From Dolichospermum sp. DET69 (GTDB taxonomy: Bacteria > Cyanobacteriota > Cyanobacteriia > Cyanobacteriales > Nostocaceae): a stretch of DNA of 64,000 bases. A model generated the notes under the pieces. It did no database searches, was not told where the DNA came from, and saw only the letters and a list, made by a program, of their open reading frames with translations. Positions 17,378 through 24,984 of this stretch are shown piece after piece (within the stretch, counting starts at the first letter, position 1; the number at the start of each line of letters is the position of its first letter). Made by a program: the position numbers and the translations under genes. The DNA is taken from assembly GCA_017355425.1 (NCBI GenBank), contig CP070233.1:288501-352500 (forward strand). The letters run 5' to 3'.

Positions 17378-18352
17378 ATGAATATCAAAAATGGATTTAT
17401 TGGTACGATTGGTAACACACCTCTAATTCGCTTGAACAGTTTTAGTGAAGAAACAGGTTGTGAAATCCTGGCCAAAGCCGAATTTCTTAACCCTGGTGGT
17501 TCTGTGAAAGATCGGGCTGCACTTTACATTATCGAAGACGCAGAAAAAAAAGGACTCCTCAAACCTGGAGGTACAGTAGTAGAAGGAACTGCGGGTAATA
17601 CGGGTATTGGACTAGCACATATCTGCAATGTCAAAGGTTACAAATGCTTGATTTTTATTCCCAATACCCAATCTCAAGAAAAAATTGATGCTTTGACTAC
17701 CTTGGGTGCGGAAGTTCGTCCTGTTCCGGCTGTACCTTACAAAGATCCGAATAATTACGTCAAACTATCTGGTAAGATTGCGGCGGAAATGGAAAACGCC
17801 ATTTGGGCTAATCAGTTTGATAATTTAGCCAATCGTGTTGCCCATTATGAAACCACAGGTAGAGAGATTTGGCAACAGACAGGCGGTAAAATTGATGGTT
17901 GGGTGGCGGCCACTGGTACGGGTGGTACTTATGCTGGTGTGGCTATGTACCTCAAGGATCAAAATCCGGGCGTTAAATGTGTAGTTGCTGATCCTTTGGG
18001 TAGTGGACTATATAGCTATATCAAAACTGGGGAAATCAAAATGGAAGGAAATTCTATTACTGAAGGTATTGGTAATAGTAGAATTACCGCTAATATGGAA
18101 AGCGCACCTATTGATGATGCGATCCAAATTGATGATTCTGAAGCCTTGCGAGTGGTTTATCAACTATTAAGAAAAGATGGTTTATTAATGGGTGGTTCAA
18201 CGGGAATTAATGTCGGTGCGGCTGTGGCTTTAGCTAAACAATTAGGACCAGGACATACTATTGTGACTATCTTATGTGACAGTGGTTCTCGCTATCAATC
18301 ACGGATATTTAATAGTGAATGGTTAGCAAGTAAAGGATTAGTTATCAATTAG
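17378..18352 (+). CDS. cysK: Cysteine synthase A
   Basis: O-acetylserine sulfhydrylase, the last step of cysteine synthesis (O-acetylserine + sulfide to cysteine), a cytoplasmic PLP enzyme. Visible are the PLP lysine K44 in NPGGSVKDR, the substrate loop TAGNTGIGL, the phosphate-binding TGTGGTYAG and GGSTGIN. 324 residues is the normal length. Start MNIKNGFIGTIGNTPL is standard. The upstream region holds a dispersed repeat (17304-17350) of the GATAGCGTTCGCGAAGCG type. The ferredoxin-like gene follows after ~200 bp containing a MITE. Confidence 0.95.
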   Translation: MNIKNGFIGTIGNTPLIRLNSFSEETGCEILAKAEFLNPGGSVKDRAALYIIEDAEKKGLLKPGGTVVEGTAGNTGIGLAHICNVKGYKCLIFIPNTQSQEKIDALTTLGAEVRPVPAVPYKDPNNYVKLSGKIAAEMENAIWANQFDNLANRVAHYETTGREIWQQTGGKIDGWVAATGTGGTYAGVAMYLKDQNPGVKCVVADPLGSGLYSYIKTGEIKMEGNSITEGIGNSRITANMESAPIDDAIQIDDSEALRVVYQLLRKDGLLMGGSTGINVGAAVALAKQLGPGHTIVTILCDSGSRYQSRIFNSEWLASKGLVIN

Positions 18353-18372
18353 GATTTTTTTACTTATCTGTT

Positions 18373-18440
18373 ATGAGGTACATCATAGCCCCCTCCTCGC
18401 TTGCGGGGAGGGGGTTGGGGGTGGGGTTCATGTACCTCAC
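18373..18440. repeat. GAGGTACAT MITE-like repeat, copy 1
   Basis: Inverted ends GAGGTACAT and ATGTACCTC flank CCCCCTCCTCGCTTGCGGGG and GGGTTGGGGGTGGGG. Another copy is at 19555-19620 in opposite orientation and a half copy at 16478-16512. Confidence 0.75.
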
Positions 18441-18553
18441 TCAATCAAAAATCGTTGTAATCTTACTTTAGTTACTGGTAATTTGTCTCATTACCAAATA
18501 ATTCAAGATTTAGGCTATTCACTAATACTAGATAACTGGCGTTTATAGTCAAA

Positions 18554-18883
18554 ATGGTGATGAATGAATTAATATCAAATATCTCAAATCAGGAACAACC
18601 TCTTCCTATTTGTGTCCAAGTATGTCAACATCGTACTTGTAGGAAACAAGGTGCAGCAGAAGTATTAGCGGCTTTACAAGCTTTACCTATACTTAATGTG
18701 ACAGTTATACCAAGTGGCTGCTTAGGTCAATGTGGTAATGGGCCAATGGTGTTAGTGTTACCGGAGATGGTTTGGTATTGTCGGGTTTTACCCCAAGAAA
18801 TACCTAGATTGGTAGAACAACATTTATTAAGTGGTAAAAGAGTTAAGAAAATGCTTTATTATCGGTTTCATCCCCACGGGTAA
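18554..18883 (+). CDS. Thioredoxin-like [2Fe-2S] ferredoxin domain protein
   Basis: 109 residues with four cysteines in the thioredoxin-like ferredoxin pattern: VCQHRTC near the N-terminus and GCLGQCGNGP near the middle, which ligate a [2Fe-2S] cluster. The fold is that of NuoE-like or CbiW-type small ferredoxins. A role as soluble electron carrier is inferred; the partner is unknown. It is on the same strand as the DUF5331-like gene 55 bp downstream. Confidence 0.85.
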   Translation: MVMNELISNISNQEQPLPICVQVCQHRTCRKQGAAEVLAALQALPILNVTVIPSGCLGQCGNGPMVLVLPEMVWYCRVLPQEIPRLVEQHLLSGKRVKKMLYYRFHPHG

Positions 18884-18938
18884 ACTAACTGAAAATATAT
18901 AAATCCTTTAATTTAGCACAAATGCAGTGAGGGAATGA

Positions 18939-19529
18939 ATGGATATTCAGCATCTACGTCAATCATTAAAAATCAAGTGGCTGAGTTATTACGAACAAAA
19001 TCGTGCTTGGCTAGTAAAAATGCGAATTTGGAAAGATTATGATGGTATACGCCGACCTTCTTCTGGGTACATTTTAGCAACTTTATCTACTTTAGAACCA
19101 GAGCTAAAAAAAATCCTGCCTTTTATTTTGGATTTAAACAATGATCCTGATCAAATAATTGTGGCTTTGCATTTACACTTCAATCCTGAACAGGAGTTAA
19201 AATTATTAAAAGCCCAGCATTCTACAGCCAGAAATGAGATTGTTAGTACGTCTCCTGCTCATATACATTTAATAGATTCACCTATCTCCAAAGAACGTAA
19301 ACAGGTGTTATTGAAAATGTCTACAAGTGTTTCCGTGATGGCTGTTGCTACGCCGGTGCATCATCATTCTTCTGTTAAGTTACCTGTGGGACTGGAAAGG
19401 GAGCAAATAGACAAACGATTTATCAATACTAGAATTCCCGTCCAAAATATTCCCGGTGTTTCATCTACCCATAGCAGTATTTTTCCGTCTTGGATAGATG
19501 AATTGTGTCCAGGTAGAGGAAATAGATAA
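18939..19529 (+). CDS. DUF5331-like cyanobacterial protein
   Basis: 196 residues. The N-terminal ~95 residues (LRQSLKIKWLSYYEQNRAWL, then RRPSSGYILATLSTLEPEL and FNPEQELKLL) are typical of a cyanobacteria-restricted family I know as DUF5331. The C-terminal half is low-complexity and variable. No membrane segment or catalytic motif is seen. Function unknown. Confidence 0.65.
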   Translation: MDIQHLRQSLKIKWLSYYEQNRAWLVKMRIWKDYDGIRRPSSGYILATLSTLEPELKKILPFILDLNNDPDQIIVALHLHFNPEQELKLLKAQHSTARNEIVSTSPAHIHLIDSPISKERKQVLLKMSTSVSVMAVATPVHHHSSVKLPVGLEREQIDKRFINTRIPVQNIPGVSSTHSSIFPSWIDELCPGRGNR

Positions 19530-19554
19530 TCATTACAGCGATTCTTGATTGAAT

Positions 19555-19620
19555 GAGGTACATGAACCCCACCCCCAACCCCCTCCCCGCTTGCGAGGAG
19601 GGGGCTATGATGTATCTTAT
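19555..19620. repeat. GAGGTACAT MITE-like repeat, copy 2
   Basis: It begins GAGGTACATGAACCCC and ends GGCTATGATGTATCTT, an inverted relative of the copy at 18373, 25 bp after the DUF5331-like stop. Confidence 0.7.
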
Positions 19621-19679
19621 AACAGCATCATCTATATTATTGTGAAAGTATTGGGTTTTCTCAACTTTGTCGCGGGTCT

Positions 19680-19895
19680 TCATCTGGTGGATGCCAACCT
19701 GTCCAGTTCTAATATTCCAGTTAATTCAGCTTGTTCTGTTGTATTTAACATTCCTGCTTTGTTTTTATCAACAAGTTCTTCTAACCTAGATTGTAATTCT
19801 GGAGTGAATTTAAACAAATTCAAATTTCTGACTTTGCTGATTTCAATTCCAGATTCTATCCAGTATGAGGGTTGAATCATTACTTGAGTCATCAT
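19680..19895 (-). CDS. Small cyanobacterial protein, possibly truncated
   Basis: 71 residues: MMTQVMIQPSYWIESGIEI, LFKFTPELQSRLEELVDKNK, AGMLNTTEQAELTGILELDR. This helical pattern is common in small cyanobacterial proteins found beside nuclease or toxin genes. Relatives usually extend beyond LDR with a final helix, whereas this one ends LASTR, so the 3' end may have been lost. No partner is left nearby. An antitoxin-like role is a guess. Confidence 0.5.
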   Translation of the reverse strand: MMTQVMIQPSYWIESGIEISKVRNLNLFKFTPELQSRLEELVDKNKAGMLNTTEQAELTGILELDRLASTR

Positions 19896-19975
19896 AGAAT
19901 TATCTTAATAATTTTGATAACCTTTATATTATAACATAATCAATAATGAAAATATTGATTATGTTATAATATTTT

Positions 19976-20223
19976 TTGTCTGATAGCGTAGCGTGGCGCA
20001 AGCCATATCAGGATAACCAGGATTAGAGGATTTTCAGGATGTGGTTGTTTGATTGTCTATAATATATACAGATTTTGGGATAATAGATAAGTTATCAGTT
20101 AAATTATCCGCTGTTAATTCTTGACTATTACTGTAACTGGATTTTATAATCTTCAAATCTTCACAGACAATTTATCAATAATCCTGTACATCCTAAAATC
20201 CTGGACATCCTGATTCAGACAAT
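19976..20223. repeat. Core-repeat locus 2: single inverted-repeat element
   Basis: A plus core at 19976 (interrupted by the 22-bp TAGCG...CCAT mini-element) and a minus core ending at 20223 enclose a ~140-bp AT-rich loop (TTGATTGTCTATAATATATA onward). The same loop recurs at 20748, 20935 and 23645. This seems to be the unexpanded form of the element. Confidence 0.85.
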
Positions 20224-20274
20224 TACAATTTCAGCATCCCACCAACAACCTACAAATTACCATCCTGTAAATTC

Positions 20275-20676
20275 ATGAACACATCTCATACCCAAAATCT
20301 AAAATTAGACGAAATTACATATATAATCAATGGATGTGCAATGAAAATACACCGAACTTTGGGAAATGGTTTTCAGGAGGTTATTTATCAAAGATGTATG
20401 GAAATTGAACTTAAAAAATCAGGTTTAAGTTTTGGAAGGGAGGTGGAACAAACAATTTATTATGAAGGAATTGAAGTAGGAACACGCAGGGCGGATTTTA
20501 TAGTTGAAAATCAGGTTGTGGTGGAGTTAAAAGCGGTTATTTCTTTAGAAGATGTTCATTTAGCGCAAGCGAAGAATTATTTGGTAGCTTATAATTTTCC
20601 TGTGGGATTATTGATTAATTTTGGTGGGTTGAAGTTGGAATACAAGAAGGTTTTTAATCCTAGATTTCAGGGTTAA
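20275..20676 (+). CDS. GxxExxY protein
   Basis: 133 residues of the GxxExxY family, named for the motif seen here as GNGFQEVIY. The rest fits: CAMKIHRTLGNG, RRADFIVENQVVVELKAV and AQAKNYLVAYNFPVGLLINF. The D-x-E-x-K pattern (ADFIV...VELKA) recalls PD-(D/E)XK nucleases, though no activity is established. The gene is flanked on both sides by core-repeat elements, so it sits like a cassette. Confidence 0.88.
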   Translation: MNTSHTQNLKLDEITYIINGCAMKIHRTLGNGFQEVIYQRCMEIELKKSGLSFGREVEQTIYYEGIEVGTRRADFIVENQVVVELKAVISLEDVHLAQAKNYLVAYNFPVGLLINFGGLKLEYKKVFNPRFQG

Positions 20677-20678
20677 TT

Positions 20679-21342
20679 TGTCTGATAGCGAAGCGTGGCG
20701 AAGCCATATCAGGATAACCAGGATTAGAGGATTTTCAGGATGTGGTTGTTTGATTGTCTATAATATATACAGATTTTGGGATAATAGATAAGTTATCAGT
20801 TAAATTATCCGCTGTTAATTCTTGACTATTACTATAACTGGATTTTATAATCTTCAAATCTTCACAGACAATTTATCAATAACAATCTGTCTGAATCAGG
20901 ATAACCAGGATTAGAGGATTTTCAGGATGTAGTTGTTTGATTGTCTATAAAATATACAGATTTTGGGATAATAGATAAGTTATCAGTTAAATTATCCGCT
21001 GTTAATTCTTGACTATTACTGTAACTGGATTTTATAATCTTCAGATCTTCACAGACAATTTATCAATAACAATCCTGTACATCCTAAAATCCTGGACATC
21101 CTGATTCAGACAATAACAATTTTATCATCCCACCAATAACCTACAAATAAAAATCCTGTACATCCTAAAATCCTGGACATCCTGATTCAGACAATAACAA
21201 TTTTATCATCCCACCAATAACCTACAAATAACAATCCTGTACATCCTAAAATCCTGGACATCCTGATTCAGACAATAACAATTTTATCATCCCACCAATA
21301 ACCTACAAATAACAATCCTGTACATCCTAAAATCCTGTACAT
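20679..21342. repeat. Core-repeat locus 3: loops plus 81-bp array
   Basis: Plus cores at 20679 (with the 22-bp insert) and 20886 are each followed by the ~140-bp loop. Minus cores follow at 21104, 21185 and 21266, spaced exactly 81 bp. The last unit is cut at CTGTACAT, where a toxin-gene fragment begins. Confidence 0.9.
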
Positions 21343-21432
21343 AAAACCAAAGTCATATATATCCGTGATTTTCTTACTCATGCAGAATATGATAGAGATA
21401 AATGGAAAGATGATGAATGGTTTAATAGCTAA
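21343..21432 (+). pseudogene. HigB toxin C-terminal fragment
   Basis: KTKVIYIRDFLTHAEYDRDK followed by WKDDEWFNS and a stop matches the C-terminus of HigB-type mRNA interferases (THxEYD motif). The first ~65 residues are gone; the fragment starts exactly where the repeat array stops. It lies upstream of higA as expected for a higBA operon. Confidence 0.7.
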
Positions 21433-21499
21433 TACTAATTAGGATTGATAAATTAGGTAAAACTAAGATTGGTATTATTCAATCTCAGTCATAATATTT

Positions 21500-21682
21500 G
21501 GTTCTACCGCTCCCCTTGTGATTAAATATCCCTTTTAGATATCCAAAACCATTGATGTATATAGGTTTTATCTAAATTAATAGCGATCGCCTATTTCTGA
21601 AAACATTAAAACCTCAAATCCAGTCAGGGCAAGGGGTTCAGGGATATTATATCGAAAATATCATAAAGGGAGCGGTAGAGCC
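21500..21682. mobile_element. 183-bp MITE with 8-bp target duplication
   Basis: Inverted ends GGTTCTACCGCTCCC (21500-21514) and GGGAGCGGTAGAGCC (21668-21682), one mismatch. TAATATTT flanks both sides (21492-21499 and 21683-21690). No coding capacity. It separates the higB remnant from higA. Confidence 0.8.
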
Positions 21683-21730
21683 TAATATTTTTATTCCTAA
21701 TATTTAAGCAAATAATACCATAATGAGCGA

Positions 21731-22162
21731 ATGTTGAATCATCACAGCAGCTATACACAATTACTTGTATCTTTCCCCCCACGTTCTATAAAGAATGAAG
21801 AAGATTTAGAAAAAATTCAAGCAGTTGTTGATAATCTACTTGACAAGGGGGAACTAACAGAGGAAGAAGAAGACTATTTGGATTTACTGGGAATTTTAAT
21901 TTATGAATATGAGGAAAAACAAAATCTGATTCCAGATATCTATGGAGTAGAACTTTTAAAAGTTTTAATTGCGGAATTAAATCTGAAACAAAAAGATTTA
22001 GTTCCTATTTTTAAAACGGAGTCAATTGTTTCCGATGTACTTAAAAACAAGCGTAAATTAACAGTTGAACATATTGAAAAGCTGGCAAAGTTTTTTAATG
22101 TTTCAGCCGCTGTATTCTTTCCAAAAAATCCATTAGAAAGAGATTTTTTAGAAGTAGCGTAA
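21731..22162 (+). CDS. higA: HigA-type antitoxin (XRE HTH)
   Basis: 143 residues. The N-terminal part (SFPPRSIKNEEDLEKIQAVV, then LTEEEEDYLDLLGILIYEYE) and the C-terminal HTH (LKVLIAELNLKQKDLVPIFK, VSDVLKNKRKLTVEHIEKLA) match HigA antitoxins of the higBA type. It looks complete. Its toxin partner survives only as a C-terminal scrap 300 bp upstream and the native promoter was displaced by a MITE, so this is an orphan antitoxin. Any promoter would now lie in 21683-21730. Confidence 0.82.
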   Translation: MLNHHSSYTQLLVSFPPRSIKNEEDLEKIQAVVDNLLDKGELTEEEEDYLDLLGILIYEYEEKQNLIPDIYGVELLKVLIAELNLKQKDLVPIFKTESIVSDVLKNKRKLTVEHIEKLAKFFNVSAAVFFPKNPLERDFLEVA

Positions 22163-22231
22163 CGCACTATTTCAATAACAAAATCAAAATGGTGCGTTAA
22201 TGAAATGTAACGCACACTACAAATTAACTGT
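22163..22231. repeat. Palindromic TAACGCAC repeat
   Basis: GTAACGCACTATTTCAATAAC faces GGTGCGTTAATGAAATGTAAC, then GCACACTAC. A larger relative lies at 24888-24978. Confidence 0.55.
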
Positions 22232-22232
22232 C

Positions 22233-22577
22233 TCTGTCTGAATCAGGATAACCAGGATTACGGGATTTATGGCTAACGCCACGCTTCGCTATCAGGATGT
22301 TGTTGTTTGAAGTGGGGATTTTGAGGATTTTTTTGTCTGAATCAGGATGTCCAGGATTAGAGGATTTTCAGGATGTAATTTTTTATTACTGTGATTGTAA
22401 TTATCATTTTTCCTCTTTCAATATTCACAAACAATTCATCAATAACAATCCTGTACATCCTAAAATCCTGGACATCCTGATTCAGACAATTACAATTTTA
22501 TCATCCCACCAATAACCTACAAATAACAATCCTGAAAATCCTAAAATCCTGGACATCCTGATTCAGACAATTACAAT
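22233..22577. repeat. Core-repeat locus 4
   Basis: Plus cores at 22235 (with the 22-bp insert in the second half, 22268-22290) and 22333; minus cores at 22480 and 22561, again 81 bp apart. It ends five bases before the stop of the next gene. Confidence 0.85.
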
Positions 22578-22581
22578 TTTA

Positions 22582-22875
22582 TCATTGTTCTAATTTATGG
22601 ATTTTTTGTAAAATATCTTGGCGTAGTTCGCATAAGCCAAACCACTCAAAATAATCCATTTCATCCCCTAAACTTCCTGAGTTAAATTTTTTTACGAATT
22701 GTTCAGAGGTGAGTTGATATTTTATTTCAAATTGTTCTAAATCAGAGTTGTAAATGGCTAATTTTTGACGATGACGGATTAAGATTACATTTAAAAGTTG
22801 TCCAATAATTCTTTCTAATTCTGTGTTGTCGTTACAGTTTTCACTCAGCAATTCTAATTTTTCCAATGTATTCAT
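22582..22875 (-). CDS. Small antitoxin-like protein, unknown
   Basis: I place the start at 22875 (MNTLEKLELLSENCNDNTE); ten extra upstream codons are open but not protein-like. 97 residues, helical and acidic, ending GSLGDEMDYFEWFGLCELRQ. The GSLGDEMDYFEW pattern is common in small proteins encoded beside toxin genes. It follows vapC by 43 bp on the same strand, so it may be a third gene of that operon or an orphan antitoxin whose partner was replaced by the repeat locus at 22233-22577. Confidence 0.55.
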   Translation of the reverse strand: MNTLEKLELLSENCNDNTELERIIGQLLNVILIRHRQKLAIYNSDLEQFEIKYQLTSEQFVKKFNSGSLGDEMDYFEWFGLCELRQDILQKIHKLEQ

Positions 22876-22918
22876 AATTATATATACCTTTGGTGATTTT
22901 CTCAAATGGTGCTAATTG

Positions 22919-23326
22919 TTAATTTCCAGAAGATGGAAACCGCAAACATAACAGAGGTCTTACTTGTTGAATAGTTTCAAAATCACGATCATTATGAATT
23001 AGGGTTAGCTGGTTTTCTATTGCTATTTGGGCAATACAACAATCTATACTACTTCTAACAGTTAACCCTTGTCTTTGTAAATCATAATAAATTCGTGCAG
23101 CGAAAACCCAAGTATTATCAGTTGCTTCAAGATAGTCTTGTTCTTGCAGGTAGGTTTGCAATAACATCCACTCCCTTTCATCCCGACAACCTTGTAATAA
23201 TTCCATTTGGGTAAATCGAGTCAGAAAGACATTTTCATCTTTTATAAATGTCTGGAGATTTTGACGTGCAACTCCTGTTTTATTGCGTAAAACATTTATC
23301 CAAATGGAAGTATCAATCAGAAACAT
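22919..23326 (-). CDS. vapC: VapC-type PIN-domain toxin
   Basis: 135 residues starting MFLIDTSIWINVL (23326). PIN-domain acidic residues are visible: the D of FLIDTS, the E of TQMELLQG, the D of RSSIDCCIAQIA and the D of HNDRDF. PIN toxins are Mg-dependent RNases. A longer frame (from 23383) exists but lies inside vapB, so the 14-bp overlap start is preferred; it fits the translational coupling usual for vapBC. It looks intact. Confidence 0.9.
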   Translation of the reverse strand: MFLIDTSIWINVLRNKTGVARQNLQTFIKDENVFLTRFTQMELLQGCRDEREWMLLQTYLQEQDYLEATDNTWVFAARIYYDLQRQGLTVRSSIDCCIAQIAIENQLTLIHNDRDFETIQQVRPLLCLRFPSSGN

Positions 23327-23525
23327 TTCGATTTTCTCGCAATGCTTTGTAGTCATAGTCAGGAGTAAATTGAATTTGTCCACTTAAATCAAGTAAATTC
23401 CGTTTTTTACGAACGCGAATTAGTTCTTGTAATGCTAGATGAATTAATTCTTTTTTGGTTCGCACGTTAGTTAAACGAAATGCTTCTTCTAGTAACCCGT
23501 CGTCAAGTTCAATATTGGTTCGCAT
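23313..23525 (-). CDS. vapB: VapB-type antitoxin
   Basis: 70 residues: MRTNIELDDGLLEEAFRLTN, then RTKKELIHLALQELIRVRKK, the classic VapB ribbon-helix-helix N-terminus. The C-terminal tail (QIQFTPDYDYKALRENRN) would neutralise the PIN toxin. The stop overlaps the vapC start by 14 bases. RHH antitoxins autorepress their operons, so an operator is expected within 23526-23570. Confidence 0.88.
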   Translation of the reverse strand: MRTNIELDDGLLEEAFRLTNVRTKKELIHLALQELIRVRKKRNLLDLSGQIQFTPDYDYKALRENRNVSD

Positions 23526-23571
23526 GATATTTAGGTAGATTATGTGTATGGATATGTGTATTATACACTAT

Positions 23572-24713
23572 TTTGTCTGAATCAGGATAACCAGGATTAG
23601 AGGATTTATGGCTAACGCCACGCTTCGCTATCAGGATGTAGTTGTTTGATTGTCTATAAAATATACAGATTTTGGGATAATAGATAAGTTATCAGTTAAA
23701 TTATCCCCTGTTAATTCTTGACTATTACTGTAACTGGATTTTATAATCTTCAAATCTTCACAGACAATTTATCAATAACAATCCTGTACATCCTAAAATC
23801 CTGGACATCCTGATTCAGACAATTAAAATATCAGCATCCCACCAATAACCTACAAATCACAATCCTGTACATCCTAAAATCCTGGACATCCTGATTCAGA
23901 CAATTAAAATATCAGCATCCCACCAATAACCTACAAATCACAATCCTGTACATCCTAAAATCCTGGACATCCTGATTCAGACAATTAAAATATCAGCATC
24001 CCACCAATAACCTACAAATCACAATCCTGTACATCCTAAAATCCTGGACATCCTGATTCAGACAATTAAAATATCAGCATCCCACCAATAACCTACAAAT
24101 CACAATCCTGTACATCCTAAAATCCTGGACATCCTGATTCAGACAATTAAAATATCAGCATCCCACCAATAACCTACAAATCACAATCCTGTACATCCTA
24201 AAATCCTGGACATCCTGATTCAGACAATTAAAATATCAGCATCCCACCAATAACCTACAAATCACAATCCTGTACATCCTAAAATCCTGGACATCCTGAT
24301 TCAGACAATTAAAATATCAGCATCCCACCAATAACCTACAAATCACAATCCTGTACATCCTAAAATCCTGGACATCCTGATTCAGACAATTAAAATATCA
24401 GCATCCCACCAATAACCTACAAATCACAATCCTGTACATCCTAAAATCCTGGACATCCTGATTCAGACAATTAAAATATCAGCATCCCACCAATAACCTA
24501 CAAATCACAATCCTGTACATCCTAAAATCCTGGACATCCTGATTCAGACAATTAAAATATCAGCATCCCACCAATAACCTACAAATCACAATCCTGTACA
24601 TCCTAAAATCCTGGACATCCTGATTCAGACAATTAAAATATCAGCATCCCACCAATAACCTACAAATCACAATCCTGTACATCCTAAAATCCTGGACATC
24701 CTGATTCAGACAA
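23572..24713. repeat. Core-repeat locus 5: perfect 81-bp array
   Basis: A plus core at 23572 (with the 22-bp insert at 23608-23630), the ~140-bp loop, then minus cores (ATTCAGACAA) at 23813, 23894, 23975 and onward to 24704: twelve cores at exactly 81-bp steps. The units between appear base-identical, which indicates recent amplification. Confidence 0.95.
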
Positions 24714-24722
24714 TTACAAATA

Positions 24723-24872
24723 ATGGAAGGTATTTTGCAGCTTATTTTTATGTTCGCATTGTTTTGTCTAATAGGCTCTTTATCTGGTGCTGTTCCTGCT
24801 ATTTTAGTACCTTATTTCTTTTGCGGTTCTTTAATAGTAATGTTTGTAACAGCAGGTATGATCTCTAAGTAA
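24723..24872 (+). CDS. Short hydrophobic ORF (49 aa), tentative
   Basis: It reads MEGILQLIFMFALFCLIGSL, SGAVPAILVPYFFCGSLIVM, FVTAGMISK: two membrane-like segments. It starts nine bases after the 81-bp array. No convincing ribosome-binding site exists apart from AATAATGG, and I do not recognise a family. It may be the tail of a lost membrane-protein gene. Confidence 0.35.
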   Translation: MEGILQLIFMFALFCLIGSLSGAVPAILVPYFFCGSLIVMFVTAGMISK

Positions 24873-24887
24873 TCTACGTATTTAGTC

Positions 24888-24978
24888 CGTAGGGTGCGTT
24901 AGCACCAGCGTAACGCACCTTAAATAATTAACAAATCACAATCAAAAAGGTGCGTTACATTTCAATAACGCACCCTAC
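24888..24978. repeat. Palindromic GGTGCGTTA repeat
   Basis: GTAGGGTGCGTTAGCACCAG and CGTAACGCACC are inverted by GGTGCGTTACATTTC and AATAACGCACCCTAC. It lies between the small ORF and the gcvP stop and can form a long hairpin on either strand. Confidence 0.7.
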
Positions 24979-24984
24979 AATTAA

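Noticed and set aside
23813-24713. Possible CRISPR array (regular short repeats)
   Set aside because: The whole 81-bp unit repeats, so the would-be spacers are identical. No cas genes are nearby. The same holds for the 71-, 105-, 116- and 121-bp arrays.
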